From: Phycisphaerales bacterium
GTDB lineage: Bacteria > Planctomycetota > Phycisphaerae > Phycisphaerales > SM1A02
Reading direction: 5' to 3'
NCBI GenBank assembly: GCA_018882625.1
Contig: VERO01000070.1
Location: 1-9,802, forward strand
DNA: 9,802 nt
Position 1 is the first letter of the stretch. Each line of letters opens with the position of its first letter. The position numbers and the translations under genes were made by a program. This document shows, in pieces, positions 1 through 6,179 of this stretch. The notes below the pieces were generated by a model, which worked only from the letters and a program-made list of their open reading frames with translations, was not told the origin of the DNA and did not search any database.

Positions 1-99
1 GTCGTGGCGGTGGTCGCGGTGTTCCTGGTGGTCATGCTTGCCGCGGGGACGCCAAGCTTCTGCCAGCCTCCGGCGAGCAATCCCGCCCCGACGAACTGA
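1..99 (+). CDS. C-terminal end of an unidentified membrane-associated protein (partial)
   Basis: Frame 1 is open from the first base to a TGA at 97-99, giving 32 residues. The first 15 or so (VVAVVAVFLVVMLAA) are strongly hydrophobic, as in a transmembrane helix. A short Pro/Ser/Asn tail containing one Cys follows. I read this as the end of a plus-strand gene whose body lies upstream of the window, probably with a terminal membrane segment. The family cannot be recognised from this fragment. It converges with apt, 67 bp away. Being so short, it could be a chance open frame; the uninterrupted hydrophobic run and the sensible spacing to apt favour a real gene end. Confidence 0.45.
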   Translation, partial: VVAVVAVFLVVMLAAGTPSFCQPPASNPAPTN

Positions 100-166
100 G
101 CCGTGGGGAGCGGGCAGGGCAGGCCGGCCGGCTGCGGGGCCCGCCAGACTCGCGCACGCTCAGGCG
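100..166. terminator. GC-rich inverted repeats between convergent genes, possible bidirectional terminator
   Basis: The 67 bp between the convergent gene ends hold GCGGGC (110-115) and its complement GCCCGC (139-144), with the palindrome GCCGGCCGGC (123-132) between them. RNA from either strand could fold here. No T-run follows on either strand, so a classical intrinsic terminator is not shown. The role is inferred from the position between converging genes. Confidence 0.3.
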
Positions 167-685
167 TCAGAACGTCAGCACGCTCGTGACGCGCAGCGGC
201 ACAAGCCGCTCGCGCCCGGACAGTCCCGTCAGCTCGATGAAGACGCTGGCGCCGACGCACTCGGCGCCCATCTCCCGCAACAGCGATGCGCTTGCGCCAA
301 GCGTGCCTCCCGTCGCGAGCAGGTCGTCCGCGAGCAGCACGCGCGTGCCACGACTCACTGCATCGGCATGGACCTGGAGCGTGTCGGTGCCGTACTCGAG
401 GTCATACGTGACGGACCGGGTCCTCGATGGCAGCTTGCCCGGCTTTCGCACGGGCACGAACCCTGCGTTGAGTGCAGTCGCGAGCGCCGTGCCGAAGATG
501 AACCCGCGGCTCTCGGGGCCTACCACCACATCCACACCCGACGCGCGCCACGGATGGGCCATGCACTCGACGGCGAGGGCAAGGGCTGACCGGTCGGCGA
601 GCAGGGGAGTGATGTCCTTGAAGACGATCCCCGGCTTCGGGAAGTCGGGGATGTCGCGCACGAGTCGCTTCAGGCTGTCGACCAT
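167..685 (-). CDS. apt: Adenine phosphoribosyltransferase
   Basis: This cytoplasmic purine-salvage enzyme converts adenine and phosphoribosyl diphosphate to AMP and pyrophosphate. The 172-residue product fits the usual 170-180. It begins MVDSLKRLVRDIPDFPKPGI, the expected APRT N-terminus (IPDFPKPGI.FKDITPLL at residues 12-29). The hood/flexible-loop region has the family's YDLEYGTD at 94-101, and the PRPP-binding motif VLLADDLLATGGT lies at 116-128 with both Asp residues present. The frame stays open upstream to an ATG at 727, but the added 14 residues do not resemble the family and would run into the promoter area of the divergent gene, so I place the start at 685. No Shine-Dalgarno precedes it. 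It is divergent from the GroES-like gene across 51 bp, and I see no functional link to its neighbours. Confidence 0.95.
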   Translation of the reverse strand: MVDSLKRLVRDIPDFPKPGIVFKDITPLLADRSALALAVECMAHPWRASGVDVVVGPESRGFIFGTALATALNAGFVPVRKPGKLPSRTRSVTYDLEYGTDTLQVHADAVSRGTRVLLADDLLATGGTLGASASLLREMGAECVGASVFIELTGLSGRERLVPLRVTSVLTF

Positions 686-691
686 GCGAGT

Positions 692-697
692 GTTGTA
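692..697 (-). promoter_or_regulatory. Possible -10 element of apt (TACAAC)
   Basis: On the minus strand, TACAAC ends 6 nt before the apt ATG at 685. It keeps the TA but has C instead of the final T of TANNNT, so it is the weakest of the candidate -10 sites in this window. No convincing -35 is visible. If used, the apt transcript would be leaderless or nearly so. Confidence 0.25.
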
Positions 698-721
698 CAG
701 CGGGGGCGTCGCGCGCGGGGC

Positions 722-727
722 TATCAT
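722..727 (+). promoter_or_regulatory. Candidate -10 element of the groES-like/aroA unit (TATCAT)
   Basis: TATCAT fits TANNNT and is followed by 9 nt and then the ATG at 737. No Shine-Dalgarno lies between them (the spacer is CGCTCTCCC). A leaderless or near-leaderless transcript is the simplest reading. No good -35 is seen 16-18 bp upstream, so this rests on the -10 alone and on its recurrence before other first genes here. Confidence 0.4.
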
Positions 728-736
728 CGCTCTCCC

Positions 737-1066
737 ATGTCACGTCCAGCGCACAGCGGCACCGGCAAGCTCGAGGTCGTCGAGCCCGTGGGCAAGCGCG
801 TGCTCATCCGCAAGGACGAGGACAAGAAGGTCACGAAGGTCGGCATCCACCTCCCCGACAAGATGGAGATCCCCACGCTGACCGGCCGCATCGTGGCGAT
901 CAGCGCGCAGGTCGCCAGCGACTCGAACTACCCGGTGGCCCAGTACGACCGCGTGCTGTTCAACCCGCGGCACGCCATTCCCGTCGACTTCGAGGGCGAG
1001 AACCGGCTGTTCGTGGTGCCCGTCGAGGATGTGGTCGCGGTGTTCCGCCGCGCCGCGCAGCCATGA
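737..1066 (+). CDS. GroES/Cpn10-like co-chaperonin family protein
   Basis: The 109-residue product is slightly longer than classical GroES (about 95-97) and matches its layout. KRVLIRKDEDKKVTKVGIHLP (20-40) corresponds to the first strand and mobile loop, where GIHL stands in for the GroES G-I-V/I-L that docks onto GroEL. LTGRIVAIS (48-56) matches the R-G-E-V-L-A-V-G strand, and YDRVLFNPRHAIPVDFEGENRLFVVPVEDVVAVF (70-103) matches the barrel end with D-x-V-x-F and the closing E-D-(V/I)-x-A. Cpn10 forms a heptameric lid on GroEL. No groEL is in the window, so whether this one serves a chaperonin elsewhere is inference. Its stop codon overlaps the aroA start as ATGA (1063-1066), so the two are probably translated in a coupled way. 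The added N-terminal 15 residues (SRPAHSGTGKLEV) look like an unstructured leader. The family call is fairly firm; the partner is unknown. Confidence 0.75.
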   Translation: MSRPAHSGTGKLEVVEPVGKRVLIRKDEDKKVTKVGIHLPDKMEIPTLTGRIVAISAQVASDSNYPVAQYDRVLFNPRHAIPVDFEGENRLFVVPVEDVVAVFRRAAQP

Positions 1067-2415
1067 CCGGACCAGCCGCCGCCGGCGGCGCCCGCTTCGG
1101 CGTCGGCCTGCACCCGGACCCGTACCCGGTAAGCCCCGCACGGAGGGCCTTCGCGGTCGAGGTGGTGCCACCCGGATCCAAGAGCGAGACCACCCGCATG
1201 TACGCGCTGGCGGCGCTGGCCGAGGGCGCGTCGCGCGTGTCGCGCCCGCTGCGCGCACGCGACACGGATCTCCTCCTCGATGCGCTCTGCGCATCGGGAG
1301 CGCGGTCCGAATGGGATGCGGACACGGTTCGCGTGCGCGGCACCTCCGGGTCGCCCGCGGGGGGATGCCGCGTGCACCTCGGTGACGGCGGCGCTCCCGC
1401 GCGGTTCATGCTTGCGGTGGGTGCGCTGTCGCGTGCGCCGGTGCTGGTCGATGGGAGCGCGCGCCTGCGCGAGCGGCCGGTCGCCGAGGGCGTCGAGCTC
1501 CTGCGGAGCGCGGGGGCGCTTGTGCGGTACGCGGAGGCTCAGGGTCGGCTGCCCATCGAGGTTGGCGGCGGTGGTCGGGTGCAGGGCGGGACCGTAGAGG
1601 CCGCGCGCACCGCGTCGAGCCAGTTCCTGAGCGCGCTGCTGCTGATGGCGCCGTGGACGCAGCTGGGCATCGATCTCGTCATGCGCGACGGCCCCACGAG
1701 CGCGTCGTACGTCGAGCTCACGATCGACACGATGCGACGCTTCGGCATCCCGGTCGCTGTGGAGCGCGACGCGCTGGGTCGGCTGTCGCGCGTGCGCGTC
1801 GAGCCGTGCCGCGTGGCCGGCGCGGAGGTGGAGGTGGAGCCGGATGCCAGCAGTGCCGTGTACTTCCTGGCGGCTGCGGCAGCGATTCGCGATGCGCGCG
1901 CGACGATCCGCGGACTGCCGCGGACCTCACGGCAACCTGACACGGCATGCGTGGCGGCGCTGGTCGCGATGGGAGCCCGCGAGATCACCGTGCCAGGCGG
2001 CATCGGCATCGAGGGCACCGACCAGCTGAGGGGCATCGACGTGGATGGCAGCAGGTGGCCCGACGGGGCGCTGAGCATCTGCGCCATCTCCGCGGTGGCG
2101 CGCGGCATGACGCGGATCCGCGGGCTTGAGACGCTGCGGGTCAAGGAGTCCAACCGGGCATCGGCGCTCGCCACGGAGCTCGCGAAGTTCGGCTGCGGCG
2201 TGTCCACGACCGAATCGTCGATATGGGTCGACCCATCGGGGATGCATGGTCGTCCGGTCACGGTCGACTCGCACGGGGACCACCGCGTCGCGATGAGCTT
2301 CGCCGCGCTTGGCGTGGCGAGGCCTGGCGTGTCGGTGACCGATCCCGCATGCGTGGACAAGAGCTATCCGGGCTTCTGGACGGACCTGCGCGCCCTCTGT
2401 GGCGCGGGATCCTGA
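1063..2415 (+). CDS. aroA: 3-phosphoshikimate 1-carboxyvinyltransferase (EPSP synthase)
   Basis: This is the sixth enzyme of the cytoplasmic shikimate pathway; it joins phosphoenolpyruvate to shikimate-3-phosphate. The 450-residue product is slightly over the usual 425-445 because of about 30 extra N-terminal residues. Family landmarks in order are PGSKS (37-41) with R45, LGDGGAPAR (106-114), RERPV (136-140), TASSQFLSALL (183-193), DASSAVYFLAAAAA (261-274), RWPDGALSI (331-339, D334 as the catalytic-type Asp), RVKESNR (359-365, with K361 and E362), HGDHRVAMSF (404-413, H407/R408), and DKSYPGFW (432-439, K433). The catalytic set matches E. coli AroA. The loop usually reading GNAGTxxR is unusual here (see findings). 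The ATG overlaps the preceding stop as ATGA, which fixes the start and suggests translational coupling. No Shine-Dalgarno is seen. Confidence 0.95.
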   Translation: MTGPAAAGGARFGVGLHPDPYPVSPARRAFAVEVVPPGSKSETTRMYALAALAEGASRVSRPLRARDTDLLLDALCASGARSEWDADTVRVRGTSGSPAGGCRVHLGDGGAPARFMLAVGALSRAPVLVDGSARLRERPVAEGVELLRSAGALVRYAEAQGRLPIEVGGGGRVQGGTVEAARTASSQFLSALLLMAPWTQLGIDLVMRDGPTSASYVELTIDTMRRFGIPVAVERDALGRLSRVRVEPCRVAGAEVEVEPDASSAVYFLAAAAAIRDARATIRGLPRTSRQPDTACVAALVAMGAREITVPGGIGIEGTDQLRGIDVDGSRWPDGALSICAISAVARGMTRIRGLETLRVKESNRASALATELAKFGCGVSTTESSIWVDPSGMHGRPVTVDSHGDHRVAMSFAALGVARPGVSVTDPACVDKSYPGFWTDLRALCGAGS

Positions 2416-2425
2416 AGGTCGCCGA

Positions 2426-2431
2426 TAGACT
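2426..2431 (+). promoter_or_regulatory. Candidate -10 element before the ABC exporter gene (TAGACT)
   Basis: TAGACT lies in the 27-bp gap after the aroA stop. It ends 5 nt before an in-frame GTG (2437) and 11 nt before the ATG (2443). There is no Shine-Dalgarno and no recognisable -35. It may add an internal promoter to the groES-like/aroA transcript, or it may be chance. Confidence 0.3.
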
Positions 2432-2442
2432 CTTCAGTGCGC

Positions 2443-4395
2443 ATGGCGTCCGCGTTCTGGATCTTCGCGAGGCGGCTGCTGAGGCGGCCGATGGCGTGCG
2501 CTGCGGCGCTTGGGCTGGCGTTCATTTCCGCTGGCGGGCTCGGTGCTGGCCTGCTGAGCCTTGGCCCGATCCTGCAGCTGATCCTCGGGGAGTCTTCCTC
2601 GCTGCGCTCCCTCGTCGAGTCGAAGGTGGCGGAGCATCCGTGGCTGCCCATATCGCCAGGCGTGGTGGAGATGATTCCCGAGAACCGCCTCGCGGGCGTG
2701 GCCGTGGTCCTCGGCGGGCTCCTCGGCCTCACGATCTTCGGGGCCACCGCAAACTTCCTGCACCAGTACCTGTCGCTCTCGCTGTGCACGCGCCTGGTGG
2801 CGGACGTGCGCCTCGAGGCATTCAGGCACGCGATCCGGCTGCCGTTGCTCTCGGTCGTGCAGCGCGGCGCCTCCGAGTTCACCACGCGCATCATCAACGA
2901 CTGCTCCGCCCTGCAGGGTGGCCTCTCGATCCTGACGGGCCGCGCCGTCGCGCAGCTCACCAAGGGCATCACGGCGCTCGCCGCGGCGATCTGGTTCGAC
3001 TGGCGCATCTGCGTCGTGTGCCTGATTGTGGGGCCGGCGATGGCCGTCGTGCTGCGCAAGCTCGGCAAGCAGATCCGGGGCGGGATCAAGGGATCGCTCA
3101 GGGAGCAGGAGGGGCTTCTGCGCGTGACGACCGAGTCGCTGCAGGGGCTGCGTGCCGTGAAGACCGCGACTGCGGAGCGCATCATGCTCCGCCGGTTCAA
3201 CAGGTCCAACGACTCGGTGGTGCGCCAGGAGCTCCGGGTGCGCATGGCGCGCGCGCTCGCGTCGCCGCTCATCGAGCTGCTCGCCCTGGTGGTGGTGATG
3301 GGTCTCGCCCTGCTGGCCGCGAGCGAGATCATCGACGGCAAGATGACCTTCGACGACTTCGTGCTCGCGCTCGGCTCGCTGGCCGTCGCGTCGGGCTCGC
3401 TCAAGCCCGTGACCGCCATGATCAGCGACATTCAGGCCGCGGAGGCGCCGGCCGAGAGGCTCCTCGAGCTCTTCGCGCTTGACCTCGAGGAGAGCGCACA
3501 GTCCCGGCGCCTTCCGGACATCGCGCGTGTGCGCTCGTCGATCGCATTTGACGGGGTTGCGTTCACGTATCCCGGCACGGAGCACCCGGCGGTGTCGGGG
3601 CTCTCGCTCGAGATCCGCGCGGGCGAGCGGGTGGCCATCGTCGGACCCAACGGATGCGGCAAGACGACGCTGCTGGCGCTCCTCACGCGCGTCGCGGATC
3701 CGGCCTCAGGCAGGATCGCGCTCGACGGCATCGACATCCGCTCCCGCAACGTCCGCAGCCTGCGCGAGCAGATGGGCGTGGTCACCCAGGAGCCGATGGT
3801 GCTTCGCGCATCGATCGCCGACAACATCACGCTCGGCAAGGGCGGGGTCACGCGGGATGATGTAGTGGCCGCCGCCTCGCGTGCGCTCGCGCACGACTTC
3901 ATTTCGCGCCTGCCGGAGGGCTACGACACCATGGTGTCGGAGCAGGGCGCCTCGCTCTCCGGCGGCCAGCGTCAGCGGCTCGCGATTGCGCGCGCGCTGC
4001 TGCGCAACCCCTCGATCCTGATCCTCGACGAGGCCACGAGCCAGGTTGACGGCGAGAGCGAGGAGCAGATCAGCCGCGCGGTGACGTCCATCAGCAGGCA
4101 GTGCACGGTGATCACGGTCGCGCACCGGCTCTCCACGATGCTTGCCGCCGACCGGATCATCGTGATGGATGGTGGGCGCGTCGTCGATTCGGGCCAGCAC
4201 GGCGAGCTGCTGGCGCGCTGCAGCACCTACCAGAGGCTGGTCACGAGCCAGTCGGCCGGCGACCGGAACCACCTGGACTCCGGCGGGCCGCCGCACTCGG
4301 CGCACAGCGCTGGCGATCAGGGGATCGTGGATGCGGGCACGCTTGGCGAGGTTGCTGGCGTGGCCCCCGGACGTGCGGGCACGGCTGGCGCCTGA
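2443..4395 (+). CDS. ABC exporter half-transporter, MsbA-like permease/ATPase fusion
   Basis: From ATG 2443 the product has 650 residues; an in-frame GTG at 2437 would add two. The N-terminal half is a type-1 exporter membrane domain. Hydrophobic stretches lie near 18-46, 83-107, 166-204 (two helices around the short DWR turn) and 264-285, with a less clear one near 300-320. The nucleotide-binding domain starts near 365. It has the A-loop region FTYPG, Walker A GPNGCGKTT (401-409), Q-loop VVTQEP, signature LSGGQRQR (505-512), Walker B ILILDEATS with D529 and catalytic E530, and the H-loop VAHRLST (H561). All ATPase residues are intact, so a homodimeric exporter in the inner membrane is expected. 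The substrate is unknown; lipid, lipopolysaccharide precursor and drug are the usual options. The last 45 residues or so, after YQRLVTSQSA, are an Ala/Gly/His-rich low-complexity extension not typical of MsbA, and they overlap the convergent gene by 79 bp. It lies 27 bp after aroA on the same strand. Confidence 0.9.
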   Translation: MASAFWIFARRLLRRPMACAAALGLAFISAGGLGAGLLSLGPILQLILGESSSLRSLVESKVAEHPWLPISPGVVEMIPENRLAGVAVVLGGLLGLTIFGATANFLHQYLSLSLCTRLVADVRLEAFRHAIRLPLLSVVQRGASEFTTRIINDCSALQGGLSILTGRAVAQLTKGITALAAAIWFDWRICVVCLIVGPAMAVVLRKLGKQIRGGIKGSLREQEGLLRVTTESLQGLRAVKTATAERIMLRRFNRSNDSVVRQELRVRMARALASPLIELLALVVVMGLALLAASEIIDGKMTFDDFVLALGSLAVASGSLKPVTAMISDIQAAEAPAERLLELFALDLEESAQSRRLPDIARVRSSIAFDGVAFTYPGTEHPAVSGLSLEIRAGERVAIVGPNGCGKTTLLALLTRVADPASGRIALDGIDIRSRNVRSLREQMGVVTQEPMVLRASIADNITLGKGGVTRDDVVAAASRALAHDFISRLPEGYDTMVSEQGASLSGGQRQRLAIARALLRNPSILILDEATSQVDGESEEQISRAVTSISRQCTVITVAHRLSTMLAADRIIVMDGGRVVDSGQHGELLARCSTYQRLVTSQSAGDRNHLDSGGPPHSAHSAGDQGIVDAGTLGEVAGVAPGRAGTAGA

Positions 4396-5261
4396 GCGCC
4401 CCTCGCGCCGTCTGACGAAGGCACGCTCGCGCCTGCGGCGGGGGCGCTTGCCGCAGTGGATGGAGGTGACGCCGGTTCGGGTGCAGGGACCGCGGTGGAG
4501 CCGGTTCCAGCAGCGCGCACGCCGGCCGCATCGCCATCCGCGACCACCTCGGGACGAGCGGGAGGCGTGGGCGGCACGCGCATCGCGGCCCACAGCGCAT
4601 AGAGCAGGATCAGGGTCGCAAGCCCCGAGACCACGAGCAGCCAGAACTGAAGGGTGCGCTCCAGGCGCTCGCTCTGCGCGAGCCTGCTCCGCGTGCTCTC
4701 CGCGAGCGCCTCAAGCGCCCGCGTCTGGCGGTCCGTGGTGGCGGCAAAGGCGCCCAGCGCGGACGCCGTGTCGCGCAGGCTGTCGGACACCCGGATGCTG
4801 GTCTCGTGGTTGAGGTCGAGCTGCTGCTGCACGAGCCCAAGGACCTGCGTCTGGCGCGCCGCGCCCTCGGTGAGCTGGTGCAGGCTGCGCTCGATGGCCT
4901 GGTCACGCGTGCGGCTGCGGCTGGACTGGTCGACGAGCGTCTCCATCAGCCCGCCCTGCTGGCGCGCGAGCTCGGGGAGTGCACGCATCGGGGCATGCAG
5001 CTCTCGGATCAGGTTCGCGAGCTCCGACTGGACGGCATGGTGTGACTTGAGCTCGTCCCTGAACTGGCCGAGCACCGCGAGCGCCCGACCGTCCTCGGCT
5101 GCATCGACGCGCGACACGTCCAGGTGCTGCACTGCGGTCGGTGGCGATCCGGCGGCCGCACGGTCCGCAGTGACCTCCGCGGGTGGAGTGTGGGCGCTCC
5201 CCCGAGGCGCGGGCGCGGCGATGCCGAGCAGCCTCTTCAGCCATCGTGGGATCCATGCCAC
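4317..5261 (-). CDS. Unrecognised protein: helical/coiled-coil region, one TM segment, Pro/Ala-rich tail
   Basis: I do not recognise a family. From a GTG at 5261 the product has 314 residues. The N-terminus (AWIPRWLKRLLGIAAP) could form a basic amphipathic helix. Residues 20-45 are a Pro/Ala linker. Residues 55-205 are rich in Leu, Gln, Glu and Arg without Gly/Pro breaks, consistent with long helices or coiled coil (for example QTQVLGLVQQQLDLNHETS, 137-155). FWLLVVSGLATLILLYALWAAM (206-227) is a clear single membrane segment. The rest, to 314, is Pro/Ala/Ser-rich low complexity. The layout recalls the helical part of chemotaxis-type or cell-envelope scaffold proteins, but no signature supports a role. 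The open frame continues upstream to 5783, through the divergent btuF-like gene. I chose GTG 5261 because it stops at that gene and is preceded by TACAGT plus 7 nt. The 3' end overlaps the ABC exporter gene. Confidence 0.7.
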   Translation of the reverse strand: MAWIPRWLKRLLGIAAPAPRGSAHTPPAEVTADRAAAGSPPTAVQHLDVSRVDAAEDGRALAVLGQFRDELKSHHAVQSELANLIRELHAPMRALPELARQQGGLMETLVDQSSRSRTRDQAIERSLHQLTEGAARQTQVLGLVQQQLDLNHETSIRVSDSLRDTASALGAFAATTDRQTRALEALAESTRSRLAQSERLERTLQFWLLVVSGLATLILLYALWAAMRVPPTPPARPEVVADGDAAGVRAAGTGSTAVPAPEPASPPSTAASAPAAGASVPSSDGARGAQAPAVPARPGATPATSPSVPASTIP

Positions 5262-5282
5262 GTGCGATACTGTATCGGCAGC
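5262..5282. promoter_or_regulatory. Divergent promoter with an 11-bp palindrome (GATACTGTATC, 5266-5276)
   Basis: The whole gap between two divergent start codons is 21 bp and contains the perfect inverted repeat GATAC-T-GTATC. On the plus strand it gives TACTGT (5268-5273), 9 nt before the btuF-like ATG at 5283. On the minus strand it gives TACAGT (5274 to 5269), 7 nt before the GTG at 5261. Both fit a TANNNT -10, and neither gene has a Shine-Dalgarno. The two -10 elements overlap almost completely, so two polymerases could not occupy them together. The palindrome could equally be an operator for a dimeric regulator. No -35 with a good match is visible on either strand. Confidence 0.45.
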
Positions 5283-6179
5283 ATGCGCGCGATGCCGCTC
5301 ACGTACTCCATCGCGCGGGCGCGGCGCGAGGTCGCGCGGTTCGCGCTCCTCTGCATGGTGCTGCTGGGTGGATCGTGCGGGCGCGACTCGTCGCAGGATT
5401 CGGATGCGCCTGGGCCGAGGCCGGCGAGGATCGTGAGCCTCTCTCCGGCGATCACCGAGTGCGCGGTCGAGCTGGGCCTCGCGGATCGCATCGTCGGCCG
5501 TACGCCGTGGTGCGAGGCCGTCGCGCGTGAGGTGCCTGTGGTCGGCACGCTGCTTGACGTCGACGCGGAGGCGCTCGTGAGGTCCTCGCCGACCATGGTG
5601 CTCGTGCAGCCTCCCGCACAGGGCATCGATCCTTCCCTTGAGACCCTCGCGGCGCGCCATGGCTGGACGATGCATGCGTGGCGCATCAGCGGGCTCGACG
5701 ATGCGCGTGCGGCGATGGCCGGGATTGCGGACGCGGTCGCGGAGGCAGATCCGATGCTGGACGGTGGCGTGCGCGCGCGTCATGCCGCATGGTGCGCGAT
5801 GCTCGATGCGGCTCTCGTGCCGTTGCCGGAGTCCGCCGAGTTGCGCGGCACATCCGTACTCGTGACGGCTGGCGGGCTCGAGGGTGTCGCGTTCGGTGCC
5901 GGCACGTACATCGACGATGCGCTCGTGCGCCTTGGTGTGCGCAACGCGCTCGGGCGGCCCGGGTACCCGGCACTCAGCGCGGAGGACGTGGTGCGGATCG
6001 CGCCGGGCGCCATCATCGTGATCGGCGGACCGGGCACTGCGTCCGCGCTGCCCACGATCGAGGGGCTGTCGGCCCGAGTGATCCGCCTGCCTTCTGATGG
6101 CCTAACCGTGCCAGGCGGCCGGCTTCCGCACGGGCTGAAGGCGCTGCGGGACGCGCTCGTGCGCAAGGAGGCGCCCTGA
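5283..6179 (+). CDS. Cobalamin/haem/iron-chelate ABC importer substrate-binding lipoprotein (BtuF-like)
   Basis: The 298-residue product is the extracytoplasmic ligand receptor of the importer encoded by the next two genes. Its N-terminus is basic (R11-R19), followed by the hydrophobic FALLCMVLLGGSC, with C32 as the likely lipidated Cys. The -3 residue is Gly, so the lipobox is imperfect. The mature part has the type-III (helical-backbone) binding-protein pattern: RIVSLSPAITE (49-59), VGRTPWCEAV (71-80, at the place of the CDYP-like loop of B12/haem receptors), DVDAEALVRSSPTMVLVQ (92-109), GTYIDDALVRLGVRNAL (207-223) and YPALSAEDVVRIAPGAIIVIG (228-248). The frame is open back to 5124, but that part is antisense to the divergent gene; ATG 5283 gives the signal peptide, and ATG 5292 is an alternative. 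It overlaps the permease gene by 1 bp. Cobalamin is the favoured ligand, but this is not proven. Confidence 0.85.
   Translation: MRAMPLTYSIARARREVARFALLCMVLLGGSCGRDSSQDSDAPGPRPARIVSLSPAITECAVELGLADRIVGRTPWCEAVAREVPVVGTLLDVDAEALVRSSPTMVLVQPPAQGIDPSLETLAARHGWTMHAWRISGLDDARAAMAGIADAVAEADPMLDGGVRARHAAWCAMLDAALVPLPESAELRGTSVLVTAGGLEGVAFGAGTYIDDALVRLGVRNALGRPGYPALSAEDVVRIAPGAIIVIGGPGTASALPTIEGLSARVIRLPSDGLTVPGGRLPHGLKALRDALVRKEAP
6165..6171 (+). promoter_or_regulatory. Shine-Dalgarno AAGGAGG for the permease gene
   Basis: AAGGAGG sits in the last codons of the binding-protein gene, 7 nt before the permease ATG at 6179. It is the only textbook ribosome-binding site before a confidently called gene in this window. 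It shows that the host ribosome probably keeps a normal anti-Shine-Dalgarno sequence, although most first genes lack such sites. Confidence 0.75.

Noticed and set aside
10..25. A 16-mer, GTGGTCGCGGTGTTCC, identical at 10-25 and 1031-1046, with 13 of its bases again at 7995-8007.
   Set aside because: In all three places it encodes V/I-V-A-V-F in frame with GC-rich codons, so shared codon bias in hydrophobic segments explains it better than a functional repeat.
2434..3585. Long minus-strand open frames inside the ABC exporter and long frames in other strands of aroA, the permease and the ATPase.
   Set aside because: They lack recognisable domains, have Arg/His/Ser-rich composition typical of antisense high-GC reading, and overlap confidently identified genes.
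5124..5282. A 53-codon upstream extension of the BtuF-like frame.
   Set aside because: It has no signal-peptide character, is antisense to the divergent membrane-protein gene, and starting at 5283 gives a proper lipoprotein signal sequence.
5262..5783. An upstream extension of the minus-strand hypothetical frame to 5783.
   Set aside because: It runs antisense through the well-supported binding-protein gene and is His/Arg-rich, typical of a shadow frame in high-GC DNA.
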